From the NCBI GenBank assembly GCA_963724385.1, contig CAVRUJ010000001.1, forward strand, positions 682,001 to 746,000: 64,000 nt of DNA, written 5' to 3'. Shown here in pieces: positions 1 through 8,210 of this stretch. The notes beneath the pieces are model-generated. The model made no database searches. It was not told where the DNA came from and saw nothing but the letters and a program-made list of their open reading frames with translations. This DNA is from DASXQK01 sp963724385. Lineage in GTDB: Bacteria; Pseudomonadota; Alphaproteobacteria; Dongiales; Dongiaceae. A program made the position numbers and the translations under genes. Position 1 is the first letter of the stretch; each line of letters begins with the position of its first letter.

Positions 1-341
1 TGCTGCACCTTGGCCATGACGTCCGTCATGGCCCGGTTCGGGTCGTAGTTCAGCCTGATGTAGGCCGAAACGGTGCTGAGCCCTTGGGTCGACGCCGAGG
101 TCATGTAGTCGATGCCCTCGGCGGTGGCCACCGCCTGCTCGATCGGCTGGGTGATGAAGCCCTGCATCAGCTCGGGCGAGGCGCCGGGATAGGAGGTGGT
201 GACGGTGATGACGGTGTTCTCCAGCCGCGGGTATTGGCGGATCGGCAGGTCGTAGAAGGCGCGCAGCCCGATCAGCAGGATGAGAAGGCTCACCACCGTC
301 GCCAGCACGGGCCTGCGGATGAAAAGATCGGTGAACTTCAT
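1..341 (-). CDS. RND (HAE1-type) multidrug efflux permease, N-terminal part
   Basis: This is the first 113 residues of an inner-membrane RND pump; the gene runs off the left edge. The protein begins MKFTDLFIRRPVLATVV, the classic AcrB/MexB-like start. A first membrane helix (about residues 12-32) is followed by the start of the periplasmic porter domain, with a YPGASPE motif. Family knowledge: such pumps use the proton gradient to expel drugs, solvents or metabolites together with a periplasmic adaptor and an outer-membrane channel. The adaptor gene lies 32 nt upstream on the same strand, and a TetR gene precedes it, so the three look like one operon. The substrate cannot be told from this fragment. 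Confidence 0.93.
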   Translation of the reverse strand, partial: MKFTDLFIRRPVLATVVSLLILLIGLRAFYDLPIRQYPRLENTVITVTTSYPGASPELMQGFITQPIEQAVATAEGIDYMTSASTQGLSTVSAYIRLNYDPNRAMTDVMAKVQ

Positions 342-373
342 CTCTCTTGCTCTGCCCTAGCTGCCCGGGCGGT

Positions 374-1570
374 TCAGTTGACGGGCACTGTTGCCGGCTT
401 GGCGATCGCCTCGCTGTCGGTCAACACCGCCTCCACGCCGTTCTGCAGCTTGAGCTGGCCGACGGTGACGACCATGTCCCCCGGCTTGACGCCGTCGAGG
501 ATGGCGACCTTCCCGTCATGGCGGTCGCCCGTCTTCACGAAGGTCTGCACCGCCTTGTAGACGGGCTTGCCGTCGATCTGCCGGCCCGCCGGGACCAGCA
601 GGAAGACCGACTCGCCGTAGGCGGTGTAGTCGACCGAGGTCTCCGCCACGGTGGTCACATGGGGATCGGCTGGAAGAACGACGCGGGCGACCGCGAACAT
701 GCCCGGAAGCAGCAGATGGCCGGGATTGTCCAGGGTTGCCTGCACCTTGATGCTGCGCGTGGTGGGATCGATCTGCGGCTCGATCGTCGTCAGCTTGGCG
801 GGGAACACCCGGCCGGGGAAGGAATCGACGCGCACCTCGATGTCCTGACCCACGGCGAGTGCGGAGCGCGTCTGCTCCTGCAAGGAGAAGTCGACATGGA
901 GTGTGTCGAGATCCGTCAACGTCACGATGGCCGTGCCGGCGCTCAGGTATTGACCAAGGTCGACCTGGCGCACGCCGAGGTCGCCGGTGAAAGGCGCGCG
1001 AATCAATTTCTGGGCGATCGTTGCCTGAATCTTCGCGATCCCGGCCTCAGCCACTTGAAGCTCGCTCTCGCTCTGGTCCACGGTCTGCTGGGACGAGAAC
1101 TGCTGCTTGGCAAGCGTGCTGTTGCGGGTGAGCGTCAACTGGGCCAGATGGGCCTGGGCCACGTAATTGGCGAGGTCGGCCCTCTCCGGCTCGTCGTTGA
1201 GTTGGACCAGAGGGTCGCCGGCTCTGACCGTGCTGCCGGATTCGAACATGATCTTGGTGATCCGCCCGCTGACCTCGGGCGAGACCGTCACCTGATGGAC
1301 CGCCACGATGCTGCCGATGCCGTCCAAATAGCGCGCCATGGGCTCGCTGGCTGCAGAAACCGCCATGACCGGGGTCGGTGGCGGCTTATTGCCGGCGAAG
1401 AACTCGGCAATCTTCATCGCGCGGAACTGGTCGAAGCCGTAGAGGCCGCCCAGCACGACCGCAAGCAGGACCGCCATGATGGTGAATCTGACCACGAGCT
1501 TGCGCCGGCTCGCGCGTGGCCGCTCGGGCAGGTTCGGTTCGACGGCACTCTTGGTGACAGGCATGTCCAT
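374..1570 (-). CDS. RND efflux periplasmic adaptor (membrane fusion protein)
   Basis: This 398-residue membrane fusion protein joins the inner-membrane RND pump to an outer-membrane channel. A short cytoplasmic N-terminus ending in Arg/Lys is followed by one membrane anchor (about residues 26-45). Then come a first beta segment (VSPEVSGRITKI), an alpha-helical hairpin rich in Ala, Gln and Leu (about 140-190), and the second lipoyl half (APFTGDLGVRQVDLGQYL). Beta-barrel and membrane-proximal domains complete it. It uses an uncleaved anchor rather than a lipobox. Order on the minus strand is TetR, adaptor, pump, with gaps of 38 and 32 nt. No outer-membrane factor is in the window. Confidence 0.93.
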   Translation of the reverse strand: MDMPVTKSAVEPNLPERPRASRRKLVVRFTIMAVLLAVVLGGLYGFDQFRAMKIAEFFAGNKPPPTPVMAVSAASEPMARYLDGIGSIVAVHQVTVSPEVSGRITKIMFESGSTVRAGDPLVQLNDEPERADLANYVAQAHLAQLTLTRNSTLAKQQFSSQQTVDQSESELQVAEAGIAKIQATIAQKLIRAPFTGDLGVRQVDLGQYLSAGTAIVTLTDLDTLHVDFSLQEQTRSALAVGQDIEVRVDSFPGRVFPAKLTTIEPQIDPTTRSIKVQATLDNPGHLLLPGMFAVARVVLPADPHVTTVAETSVDYTAYGESVFLLVPAGRQIDGKPVYKAVQTFVKTGDRHDGKVAILDGVKPGDMVVTVGQLKLQNGVEAVLTDSEAIAKPATVPVN

Positions 1571-1608
1571 AAGCGGAGGACTCCTTGAGATCGACCGCGC
1601 GTCCGGCG

Positions 1609-2400
1609 TCAGGCCGGCCTCGGCGCGGATTCCCCGGGGCGCTGGCCGCCGGTCGGGCCAACGGCGCCATTGGCGCTGCCACGATGCAGCTTGGCCTTGG
1701 CCCGGAGGGGGCTGTTGAGGGACGCCAGCCCTGACGGAGCCTCGGGCCGATAGTGGCGGGCGATGGCCCGCTCGCTGAGGCCCATGCCGCGCAGGCAGAA
1801 GCGGGCCGCTTCGACGATCACCGCCTCAAGGTCGCCGGCACGCGGAAAGACGTCGCGGCCCGACAGCCGGCCCAGCGCGATATGCGCGGCGACGTGATGG
1901 GAGAACCAGAATGCGCCGGCGGGATCGATCCCCTTGCGGCGCATGTCGCCGGCCCGTCTGGCGGCAGCCATGCTGGCGGTGAAGACCGGCAGCACCTTGC
2001 CGTGGATGCGCGACATCAGGATCCGGGCGTATTCGCCATCCTCGATCAGGCTCTGCAGCACCAGGCGCTGACGAGTGCCGAGTGTCGAAGGATCGCCGAT
2101 CTCGCCGGCGACCAGCAGGCGGAAGAGAAGGTGGATCATTCGCACGAGGGTCGCAGTAGAGGGCGGCAGCGCTTCCAGCCGATCGAGATCGGGGTCGCCC
2201 CGGCAGCAGAGCTCGAGAATCTCTTCGTAGAGCGCGGCCTTGGTCGGGAAATGCCGGTAGAGGAGCGCCTCGGAGACCTCGGCGATCTCCGCGATCTCCT
2301 TGGTCGTGGTCCCCGCGAAGCCCTTGCGCGCGAAAAGCGGCATGGCGATCTCGACGATCGCCCGCTTGCGCTCCGCCGCATCCATGCGTCTGGCTGCCAT
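1609..2400 (-). CDS. TetR/AcrR family transcriptional regulator
   Basis: This is a 263-residue TetR-type repressor. The N-terminus carries the family DNA-binding fold: an amphipathic helix with FARKGF, then the helix-turn-helix TTTKEIAEIAEVSEALLYRHF at about residues 30-50, followed by TKAALYEEI. The rest is a helical ligand and dimerisation domain. It is the first gene of a minus-strand operon with an RND adaptor and pump, so it most likely controls that pump and its own expression; this is inference from position. The protein is longer than the usual 190-220 residues because of a C-terminal extension of about 40 residues with no recognisable domain. Confidence 0.9.
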   Translation of the reverse strand: MAARRMDAAERKRAIVEIAMPLFARKGFAGTTTKEIAEIAEVSEALLYRHFPTKAALYEEILELCCRGDPDLDRLEALPPSTATLVRMIHLLFRLLVAGEIGDPSTLGTRQRLVLQSLIEDGEYARILMSRIHGKVLPVFTASMAAARRAGDMRRKGIDPAGAFWFSHHVAAHIALGRLSGRDVFPRAGDLEAVIVEAARFCLRGMGLSERAIARHYRPEAPSGLASLNSPLRAKAKLHRGSANGAVGPTGGQRPGESAPRPA

Positions 2401-2529
2401 GGCGGAGGAACTTAGTGATTACTCACTTACAGTCAAGTTAGCATTTTTGCGGGCTGACGATAGATATTCTCAAGGGTCGGCCGCGGCGGCCGATCGAGCG
2501 TGCCAATGTCGGGCCCGAAGCGGCGGAAG

Positions 2530-2628
2530 ATGGCCCGGCTCCGCACCGGTTCTTGCCTGTGAGGCAAGATTTACGGGTCAGCTCGACGAGAGCTGATCCG
2601 ATCTTGCTCTTCGGCGGAGCCGGGCCAT
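2530..2628. repeat. Nested palindromic intergenic element between GST and tetR
   Basis: Perfect 15-bp outer arms (2530-2544 and 2614-2628, ATGGCCCGGCTCCGC and its complement) enclose two smaller hairpins. One is a perfect 8-bp stem with a 3-nt loop (2551-2569). The other is an imperfect stem around 2574-2600. The inner part, with ATCTTGCTCT and GGTCAGCT, resembles the element at 59752-59804, so this is probably a copy of a dispersed family embedded in a longer stem. It lies just past the end of the GST gene and could also end transcription; there is no clear T-run. Confidence 0.6.
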
Positions 2629-2650
2629 TTTCTCGGACGGCGCTGGCCGG

Positions 2651-3256
2651 TCAGGCGGCCTTGGCTTCGGCTTCGAGCGTGGCGCGCACGGCAGGCCGGG
2701 CGCCGACCCGATCGAAGTAGGCCTTCAGCACCGGCCATTTGGCGAGGTCCATCTTGGCGTAGCCCGTCCAGCTGAGGATCGTGTAGAGATAGGCATCGGC
2801 GACGGTGAAGCTGCCCATCAGGTAGTCCTTGCCTTTGAGGGCATTGCTGAGGAAATCGAAACGGGCAGACATGTTCTCCCGGACGACGCCCTTCCACTCC
2901 TCGCTCGCCTTGGGGTTGAACATCGGGCCCATCCCCTTGTGGACCTCGGCGGCGATGTAGTTGAGCCACTCCTGGAGCCGGTAGCGATCGGCGCTGCCGG
3001 GCGCCGGTGCCAGCTTTGCTTCGGGCTTGCGGTCGGCGAGGTACTGGACGATCGCCGCACCCTCGGTCAGGACCTTGCCGTCATCCATTTCCAGGGCTGG
3101 GACCTGGCCCTTGGGATTGACCTGGCGAAAATCGGCGCCGGACTTGGTCTTCTTGGTGCCGAGGTCGACGGATTCGGCCTTGAAGGGAAGGCCCAGTTCG
3201 TTGAGCACGATGTGCGGCGAGAGCGAACAGGCGCCGGGACTGAAATAGAGCTTCAT
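2651..3256 (-). CDS. Glutathione S-transferase (beta-class-like)
   Basis: This 201-residue cytosolic glutathione S-transferase has an N-terminal thioredoxin-fold domain with MKLYFSPGACSLSPHI. Cys10 sits at the position used by bacterial beta-class enzymes. The cis-Pro segment GQVPALE and the EGAAIVQYLAD motif for glutathione binding follow, then an all-helical C-terminal domain with SVADAYLY-like FTVADAYLY. Length is typical of the family. It conjugates glutathione to electrophiles or acts in redox detoxification; the substrate is unknown. It is transcribed toward the tetR efflux operon but is separated from it by about 250 nt holding a large palindrome, so it is probably a separate unit. Confidence 0.92.
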   Translation of the reverse strand: MKLYFSPGACSLSPHIVLNELGLPFKAESVDLGTKKTKSGADFRQVNPKGQVPALEMDDGKVLTEGAAIVQYLADRKPEAKLAPAPGSADRYRLQEWLNYIAAEVHKGMGPMFNPKASEEWKGVVRENMSARFDFLSNALKGKDYLMGSFTVADAYLYTILSWTGYAKMDLAKWPVLKAYFDRVGARPAVRATLEAEAKAA

Positions 3257-3669
3257 GGGTTTCGTCTCCTCTGTTGGCGGAAAAGCGAAATTCGAGAGAG
3301 GGCCGCCGCCGGCGCCGGTGCCGTGCTTGTCCTGATGGCAAGCAGTGGCTCGGATGTCGGGCGGGCGGAGAATAGAATGGCTGTCGGCGGGCTCCTCTCA
3401 AGCCCCCATGGGCTGCAGCAAGGGAGTGTCCCGTTCCCTGGTTTCCGGCCGGTTACGGACTGCCGAATTTGGCCGGAGACCACGTCCGATTGAGATTCCG
3501 GGCCGCCGGGGCCCGTCGATCATCAAAGCTTCACATTGCACAGCGGCAGGTTGCGCAGAAGTTGTTCGAACGGCGTGCGGCCTCGGCGATCTCGCGCAAA
3601 GGTGCGTCCGGCCGAGGCCGTTCGAATTGACCGTAGAGGATCATTCGTAATACGGTGCATCCAACGGAA
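3257..3669. other. Intergenic region without a recognisable gene
   Basis: This is about 410 nt between divergently transcribed GST and MATE genes. Short open frames on both strands have no recognisable protein features. The region should hold the promoters of both genes. The part next to the MATE gene is locally AT-rich and carries the inverted repeats listed separately. Confidence 0.5.
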
Positions 3670-3695
3670 AATTGTGGCGACAATTGTCATACAAT
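3670..3695. promoter_or_regulatory. Overlapping inverted repeats before the MATE gene (candidate operator)
   Basis: Two inverted repeats overlap. AATTGT-GGCG-ACAATT spans 3670-3685 and ATTGT-CAT-ACAAT spans 3683-3695, 10 nt before the chosen ATG at 3706. The ATTGT/ACAAT half-sites resemble those of GntR-type (FadR/VanR) regulators, which is inference only. No regulator gene is adjacent. The site lies inside the longer reading frame that starts at 3655, which argues for the later start. Confidence 0.4.
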
Positions 3696-3705
3696 AGCGC
3701 CGGGA

Positions 3706-5061
3706 ATGCATTCTTCGGTTTCACTTCGCCTTCACCTATACCGCACTATAGTCTTGGCCTTGCCGGTTACTGTGGCGAGGGCCGGGCTCGTTCTCATGCT
3801 CAGCGTGGACAGCATGCTGGCCGGGCGCGCGGGCGGCAACGAGCTCGCTTATATGGGCATCAGCATGGCGCCGCAGCTCATCATGCTGACGACCGGCGTC
3901 GGACTCCTGGTGGGAACTCTGGTTCTGGCCGCCCAGGCCCGAGGTGCCATGCGTCTGGCCGAATGCGGCCGGATTTGGCGGCTTGCCCTGCTCTTCGCGG
4001 GCGCGCTCGGTCTGTCCTTTGCCGTCCTGCAATGGCATGGCGACCTTCTTCTGCGCGTGTTCGGCGAGGACGAGGAGATCGCCCGGGGCGGCGGGGAGGT
4101 CTTGCGCATGTGGGCGCTCGGTACTCCCGGCTTCATGCTTTACATGGCTACTTCCTCGTTCATGGAGGGCATAAGCCGGCCGCGCGCGGCGATGTTCATC
4201 GTCATCGCGGCCAATGTGATGAACTACGGCCTCGGCCGCGCGCTCGTCTTCGGCCATCTGGGGATGCCGGCCATGGACGCGGCGGGGGCGGCGCTGGCGA
4301 CGTCCGTCACGCTCTGGTGCATGTTCCTGGCGCTGTCGCTCTACGCCTTGCTCATGCGCGATACCAGGCAGCTTGGCGTATGGGCGCCGCTCGCCGGACA
4401 CTATCATCTCGTCGGCAAGATGCTGCTGCTGGGCTTGCCCGTGGCGCTCTCGGTTGCGTTCGAGACCGGGGCGTTCTCGGGCGCGGCGGTGATGGCGGGC
4501 TGGCTTGGCGCCACGCAGCTCGCAGCCTACCAGCTGTCGAACAACGTGATTTCCTTCCTCTACATGATCTCGCTCGGCCTGGCGACGGCGGCGGCGGTGC
4601 GGGTGGGCAATGCGTCGGGTTCCGGCGACCAGAAGGGCGTCGCCTCGGCCGGCTGGATCGCCGTCAGCCTGGCCTTTGGCGTCATGCTCGCGATCGGGCT
4701 GACCATAGCTTTTTTCCGCTTTGATGTCGTGGCGCTCTATACCAGCGATCCCGACGTGGCTGCGGCTGCGGCGCCGGCGCTGGGCCTGCTCTGCTTTCTC
4801 GTCATCTTCGACAGCACCCAGGCCGTGCTCATGGGTGCGCTCCGCGGCGCCGGCGACGTTCTCGTGCCGACCGCCACGTATGCGGTCGCCTTCGGGGGCT
4901 GCGCCATTCCCTTGTGTTACTTTTTCGGCTATCGCCAGGCTGGCAGTACCACCGGGCTGGTCACGAGCCTGATCGCGGGGCTGGCCGCCGCCGCCCTGCT
5001 GCTCGCGCTCCGGTTTGTCACTATCGCGCGGCGGCTCCCCGTTCCGGTGCGATCCTTGTGA
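3706..5061 (+). CDS. MATE family multidrug/sodium (or proton) antiporter
   Basis: This is an integral membrane protein of 451 residues with about twelve hydrophobic segments in two similar halves, as in MATE/NorM exporters. Typical features are the early VDSMLAGRAG stretch in the first half and the PVALSVAFETGAFSGAAVMAGWLG stretch (given in part: PVALSVAFETG) opening the second half. Such pumps extrude cationic drugs, dyes or metabolites using sodium or proton gradients. The frame is open from 3655, but the extra 17 residues are not hydrophobic and overlap an operator-like palindrome, so ATG 3706 is preferred. The gene converges with the DUF2817-GH3 fusion with a 10-nt gap. Confidence 0.9.
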   Translation: MHSSVSLRLHLYRTIVLALPVTVARAGLVLMLSVDSMLAGRAGGNELAYMGISMAPQLIMLTTGVGLLVGTLVLAAQARGAMRLAECGRIWRLALLFAGALGLSFAVLQWHGDLLLRVFGEDEEIARGGGEVLRMWALGTPGFMLYMATSSFMEGISRPRAAMFIVIAANVMNYGLGRALVFGHLGMPAMDAAGAALATSVTLWCMFLALSLYALLMRDTRQLGVWAPLAGHYHLVGKMLLLGLPVALSVAFETGAFSGAAVMAGWLGATQLAAYQLSNNVISFLYMISLGLATAAAVRVGNASGSGDQKGVASAGWIAVSLAFGVMLAIGLTIAFFRFDVVALYTSDPDVAAAAAPALGLLCFLVIFDSTQAVLMGALRGAGDVLVPTATYAVAFGGCAIPLCYFFGYRQAGSTTGLVTSLIAGLAAAALLLALRFVTIARRLPVPVRSL

Positions 5062-5071
5062 GAAATTCGGG

Positions 5072-7933
5072 CTAGCCGACCTCGGGTTGCGCCAGCTCGA
5101 GGGTCTTCTCGATCATTTCCGGATGCTCCACGGAGCTGGCCAGGAGCGAGGGCTTGGATTGCGACTCACGCTTGCTGCGGGCGATGTGGTCGCCGGAAAT
5201 GCGGTCGAACCAGCCCCGGCGCATGATGCGCAGGCCGGGTGCGTTGATCAGGCCGTCGGCCCTGAACATGGCGTAGTTCTCGTTGTTCTTGCCGAGTTCC
5301 CGGTCGAAGCCGGGCAGCAAGCGTGCCAGCACGGGCGCCGGCAACTCCGCCGATGGCTCGATGTGCAGGATATATCGCCGCGCGCTCAGCTCGGCGACGA
5401 CCTGGAAATGATGGAGAGTGATGCCGAACTCGCGGCAGATGCTCCCCATCGTGCTGGTGACGTGATCCACCGTCACCATCTCGCCCTGGATGTTCTGGAC
5501 GTTGCCGCCCTTGTAAAGGAAGCGGACGGTGGGCGACCCGGCCTCCCTGCCGCCCACGCGAATGACATCGTTCATCGCGTAACGGTAGAGCCCGCCCGTC
5601 GTGGTGATCACGACGTGATAGTTCTGTCCCGGTTCGATCTCGTGGGCCAGCAGGGCCCGGGCGTCGGGCCGGCCGAACTCGTGTTCGGGGATGAACTCGT
5701 AGAAGTTGGAATGCAGCGTCAGAACGCCATCGGGGTTGTCGTCGTTGAGCGGGATCGAGAACACGCCCTCGCTCGCCATATAGCCGGCGTCGCGGAAACG
5801 CAGGCCCGGGGCGCACCATTCGCGCAGGCGGGGGGCGAAATGTCCCATGGAGCCGCCGATCCAGCAGCCGAGCACGTGAAGATCCGGCCAATAGTCGGCC
5901 GGCTGCAATCGACCGGCGCGCTGCCTGGCCTTGGCGAGCGCCCTCGCCCGGCGCGGATTGGGAAGCAGGGCGTTGAGCGCATAGGCGCGGATGGGATCGG
6001 GGATATCGAAGCGGTTGGCCAGCGTGCCGTCGTGAATGTCCTGAATCAGCGACTCGCTCTGCTGGTCGCAGAACTCGAATGCAGCGAGCAGGCTGCTGGG
6101 ATTCCCGGTGCAGGCGAAGGTGCAGTTCTGCTCGACGGCAAAGCGCAGCAGCGCGTAGCGCCGGGCCTCGAGACTCTCGATATGGTAGACGTCGTAGGGA
6201 TGGCTGTAGCGCCGGCGAAGGATCGAGGGCAGACGGAAATAGATGTTGCCCGACACCGAGCCATAGGGCTCGCGGCGCTCCGTGTAGCCGTCGACGCCGG
6301 CATTGAGGATGGCGAAGACGCGGCCCTTCAGCACCCCCGGATTGTCGAGGACGTTCTTGTAGACCCACATGCGGTGGGTGAGCTTGGCCGAGGCCTGGCA
6401 GCGCCGGGTAAACGGAATCATCTTGGGTTTGCCGGTCGTCCCCGTCGTGCGATGAAAGAAGAACGGCACGTCGTGGGTGAGCACGTTGTCGCGCCCGTCG
6501 ACGACACGGTCGACATAAGCGCTGATGTCAGCCCATTGCCGGATCGGGACCTGCCGCTGATAGGCTTCCACGGTATTCGCCGTCCGGAATCCGTGCTCCC
6601 GGCCGAATTCCGTGTCGGCATTGCGATGCAGAATGTCCTGGAGCAGGGATGACTGCGTTTCCCTCGCCGCGCCGTATTGGCGCATGAAGAGATCGAAGGC
6701 TCCCTGGAGACCGCGCCTCGTCGACTGCGAAACCTCTGCCATGACGCGCTCCCTTGCCGTGACTCCTTGGGTTGACTTGGCTGCGTGGGACTGGCTTCCG
6801 GAACTCTTCCGGACGCTTCGCGGCGCTGGACGGCCCGCCGGAATGGGGTCGGAATGCGCCAGCCTATCGAGCGTCTTGCGTGTCACCTCGACGGTGCGCT
6901 CCCACGCCATGTCGCGCCAATCGTCCTTGTCGGGATAGAACGCCCGGCGCAGCTCAGCCGTGATGGCGCGGCCCTGAGGGCTGTCGGGTTTGCCATGGAC
7001 GTAGAGCCAGTTGTCGGCGCGGAGAGCCTCGCGCACCTCGGTCAAGGACACCGTGCCGAATTCCAAGGTGATGCCGGTGACGGCGGCCAGCGGCAGCAAC
7101 TCGTCGACGCCGATGTTGGTATCGCCGATGACGGTGGCCGAACTCGAGCTGCCTTCTTCGCTCGAGGTCGCTTCGGCGCCGTACCAGTCCTTCACCCGTC
7201 GGAAGCCGGGGTGGCCTGTCAGGTGATTGTTGATGATTTCGCCCACGCCGTAGGGACCGAGGCCGGTGTGCAAATCGAGGAAGGCGACGACCCTTGCTGT
7301 GCCCGCTTCGCGTCGGAGGATTTCGCGAAAGATCAGGTTCGACCAGGTTGGCGCGCGGCCGCCGAAGAACAGTCCGGCGGGATCGATGTATTGTCCCTGG
7401 CTGATCGCGGTCTGCAGCGCCATCTCGCCGTTGACCTTGCCGTAAGCGTCCAGGATGGCATTGGCCGCAGCCTGTCCCGCGGGGCTCCAGTCCTTGGGGC
7501 AAATGGCGTCTCGCAACAGCTCGTAAGCCAGATTGCGCGGGTAGGGGCGCTTGTGGTCGATGAAGTTTCGGTTGAGATCGACGTTGCCCTCGGTCACGCG
7601 CCGCGTCCAGGCGAAGCCGCTGGGGTTGATCGCGTGAATCATGAGAATGGCGGTGCCGTCCGGGCGTTCCGCTGCGAGGCCGCTTTCAAGGAGACCGATT
7701 TGCAGTCCCGAACCGCAGTAGCACTCCACGCCATGGGTACCCGAAAGCACAATGAGCAGACGTTGGGCATGGCTCGGGCCAATCCAGGCCGATTCGGTCG
7801 ATAGCGTGACGCCCGACGGTGCCGGCGCAGGATTCTTAAAAGTGGAAAGCCTCGCGCCAGCCTCGCGTGCCGCATCACGGAACTTAGCCTGAGCTTCCGC
7901 GAAACTGGAAGAGAAATAATGAGAAAGATTCAT
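5072..7933 (-). CDS. Fusion of M14-like (DUF2817) zinc hydrolase and GH3-type acyl-acid-amido synthetase
   Basis: One open frame of 953 residues holds two enzymes. Residues 1 to about 365 match DUF2817, a carboxypeptidase/deacylase-like M14 fold. Visible are zinc ligands His67-x-x-Glu70 (GTHGVE), the NVDLNRNF substrate motif with Asn121-Arg122, His222 in FLDLHTGLG and a catalytic-type Glu291 in TLEFGT. A polar linker (about 366-397) leads to residues 398-953, a full-length GH3 protein with the ATP-binding RTTGTTGKPK motif near 496-505 and a later GGLYRYAMNDV motif. Family knowledge: GH3 enzymes activate carboxylic acids as acyl-adenylates and join them to amino acids, while M14-like deacylases cleave such amides. 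Both in one chain suggests paired making and breaking of an amide; this is inference. Met398 is preceded by an AGGGAG sequence, so a separate GH3 product is also possible. Confidence 0.85.
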   Translation of the reverse strand: MNLSHYFSSSFAEAQAKFRDAAREAGARLSTFKNPAPAPSGVTLSTESAWIGPSHAQRLLIVLSGTHGVECYCGSGLQIGLLESGLAAERPDGTAILMIHAINPSGFAWTRRVTEGNVDLNRNFIDHKRPYPRNLAYELLRDAICPKDWSPAGQAAANAILDAYGKVNGEMALQTAISQGQYIDPAGLFFGGRAPTWSNLIFREILRREAGTARVVAFLDLHTGLGPYGVGEIINNHLTGHPGFRRVKDWYGAEATSSEEGSSSSATVIGDTNIGVDELLPLAAVTGITLEFGTVSLTEVREALRADNWLYVHGKPDSPQGRAITAELRRAFYPDKDDWRDMAWERTVEVTRKTLDRLAHSDPIPAGRPAPRSVRKSSGSQSHAAKSTQGVTARERVMAEVSQSTRRGLQGAFDLFMRQYGAARETQSSLLQDILHRNADTEFGREHGFRTANTVEAYQRQVPIRQWADISAYVDRVVDGRDNVLTHDVPFFFHRTTGTTGKPKMIPFTRRCQASAKLTHRMWVYKNVLDNPGVLKGRVFAILNAGVDGYTERREPYGSVSGNIYFRLPSILRRRYSHPYDVYHIESLEARRYALLRFAVEQNCTFACTGNPSSLLAAFEFCDQQSESLIQDIHDGTLANRFDIPDPIRAYALNALLPNPRRARALAKARQRAGRLQPADYWPDLHVLGCWIGGSMGHFAPRLREWCAPGLRFRDAGYMASEGVFSIPLNDDNPDGVLTLHSNFYEFIPEHEFGRPDARALLAHEIEPGQNYHVVITTTGGLYRYAMNDVIRVGGREAGSPTVRFLYKGGNVQNIQGEMVTVDHVTSTMGSICREFGITLHHFQVVAELSARRYILHIEPSAELPAPVLARLLPGFDRELGKNNENYAMFRADGLINAPGLRIMRRGWFDRISGDHIARSKRESQSKPSLLASSVEHPEMIEKTLELAQPEVG

Positions 7934-8011
7934 TCTCGCATTTCAATCGAAAGTTATAAGATTGTAGGTGCAAATGGTGAAGGGAAGCTAACTTATCAAC
8001 TCGACGTAATG

Positions 8012-8028
8012 CGAGAAGATATTTCTCG
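8012..8028. promoter_or_regulatory. Inverted repeat CGAGAA-5-TTCTCG in a divergent intergenic region
   Basis: A 6-bp perfect inverted repeat with a 5-nt spacer lies about 80 nt upstream of the DUF2817-GH3 gene. The whole stretch 7915-8040 is AT-rich compared with its surroundings and holds related GAGAA/TTCTC half-sites near 7910-7945. This is a plausible operator and promoter region for the fusion gene. No regulator was identified. Confidence 0.3.
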
Positions 8029-8122
8029 TACTCGGCTCGCATAGCGCCGACGGTCGCAGCGCTGGCCATCGCCAGGAATACGGGTTAGTCTTATGACCAT
8101 GACCGAGGCATTCCTTCAACTT

Positions 8123-8200
8123 AAGGGGGCGCGAATTACCGGCCAGGCGCCTGAGCGGCGCCTGGTGCCGTCGATTCGCACCCATTGCCCCCTTTTGGAG
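8123..8200 (+). promoter_or_regulatory. Nested stem-loops in the leader of the ACT-like gene
   Basis: An outer stem pairs AAGGGGGC (8123-8130) with GCCCCCTT (8187-8194). An inner perfect 9-bp stem, CCAGGCGCC/GGCGCCTGG (8143-8151 and 8157-8165), has a 5-nt loop. The outer stem is followed by TT and then directly by the Shine-Dalgarno GGAG (8197-8200) of the gene at 8211. The geometry fits a transcription attenuator or a translation-masking leader. No known riboswitch class was recognised. Confidence 0.35.
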
Positions 8201-8210
8201 ATCGAATGCC

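Noticed and set aside
347..1588. Long plus-strand reading frame opposite the RND adaptor gene
   Set aside because: It is the antisense shadow of a clearly recognisable adaptor; its composition is unlike a protein domain and no motif is present.
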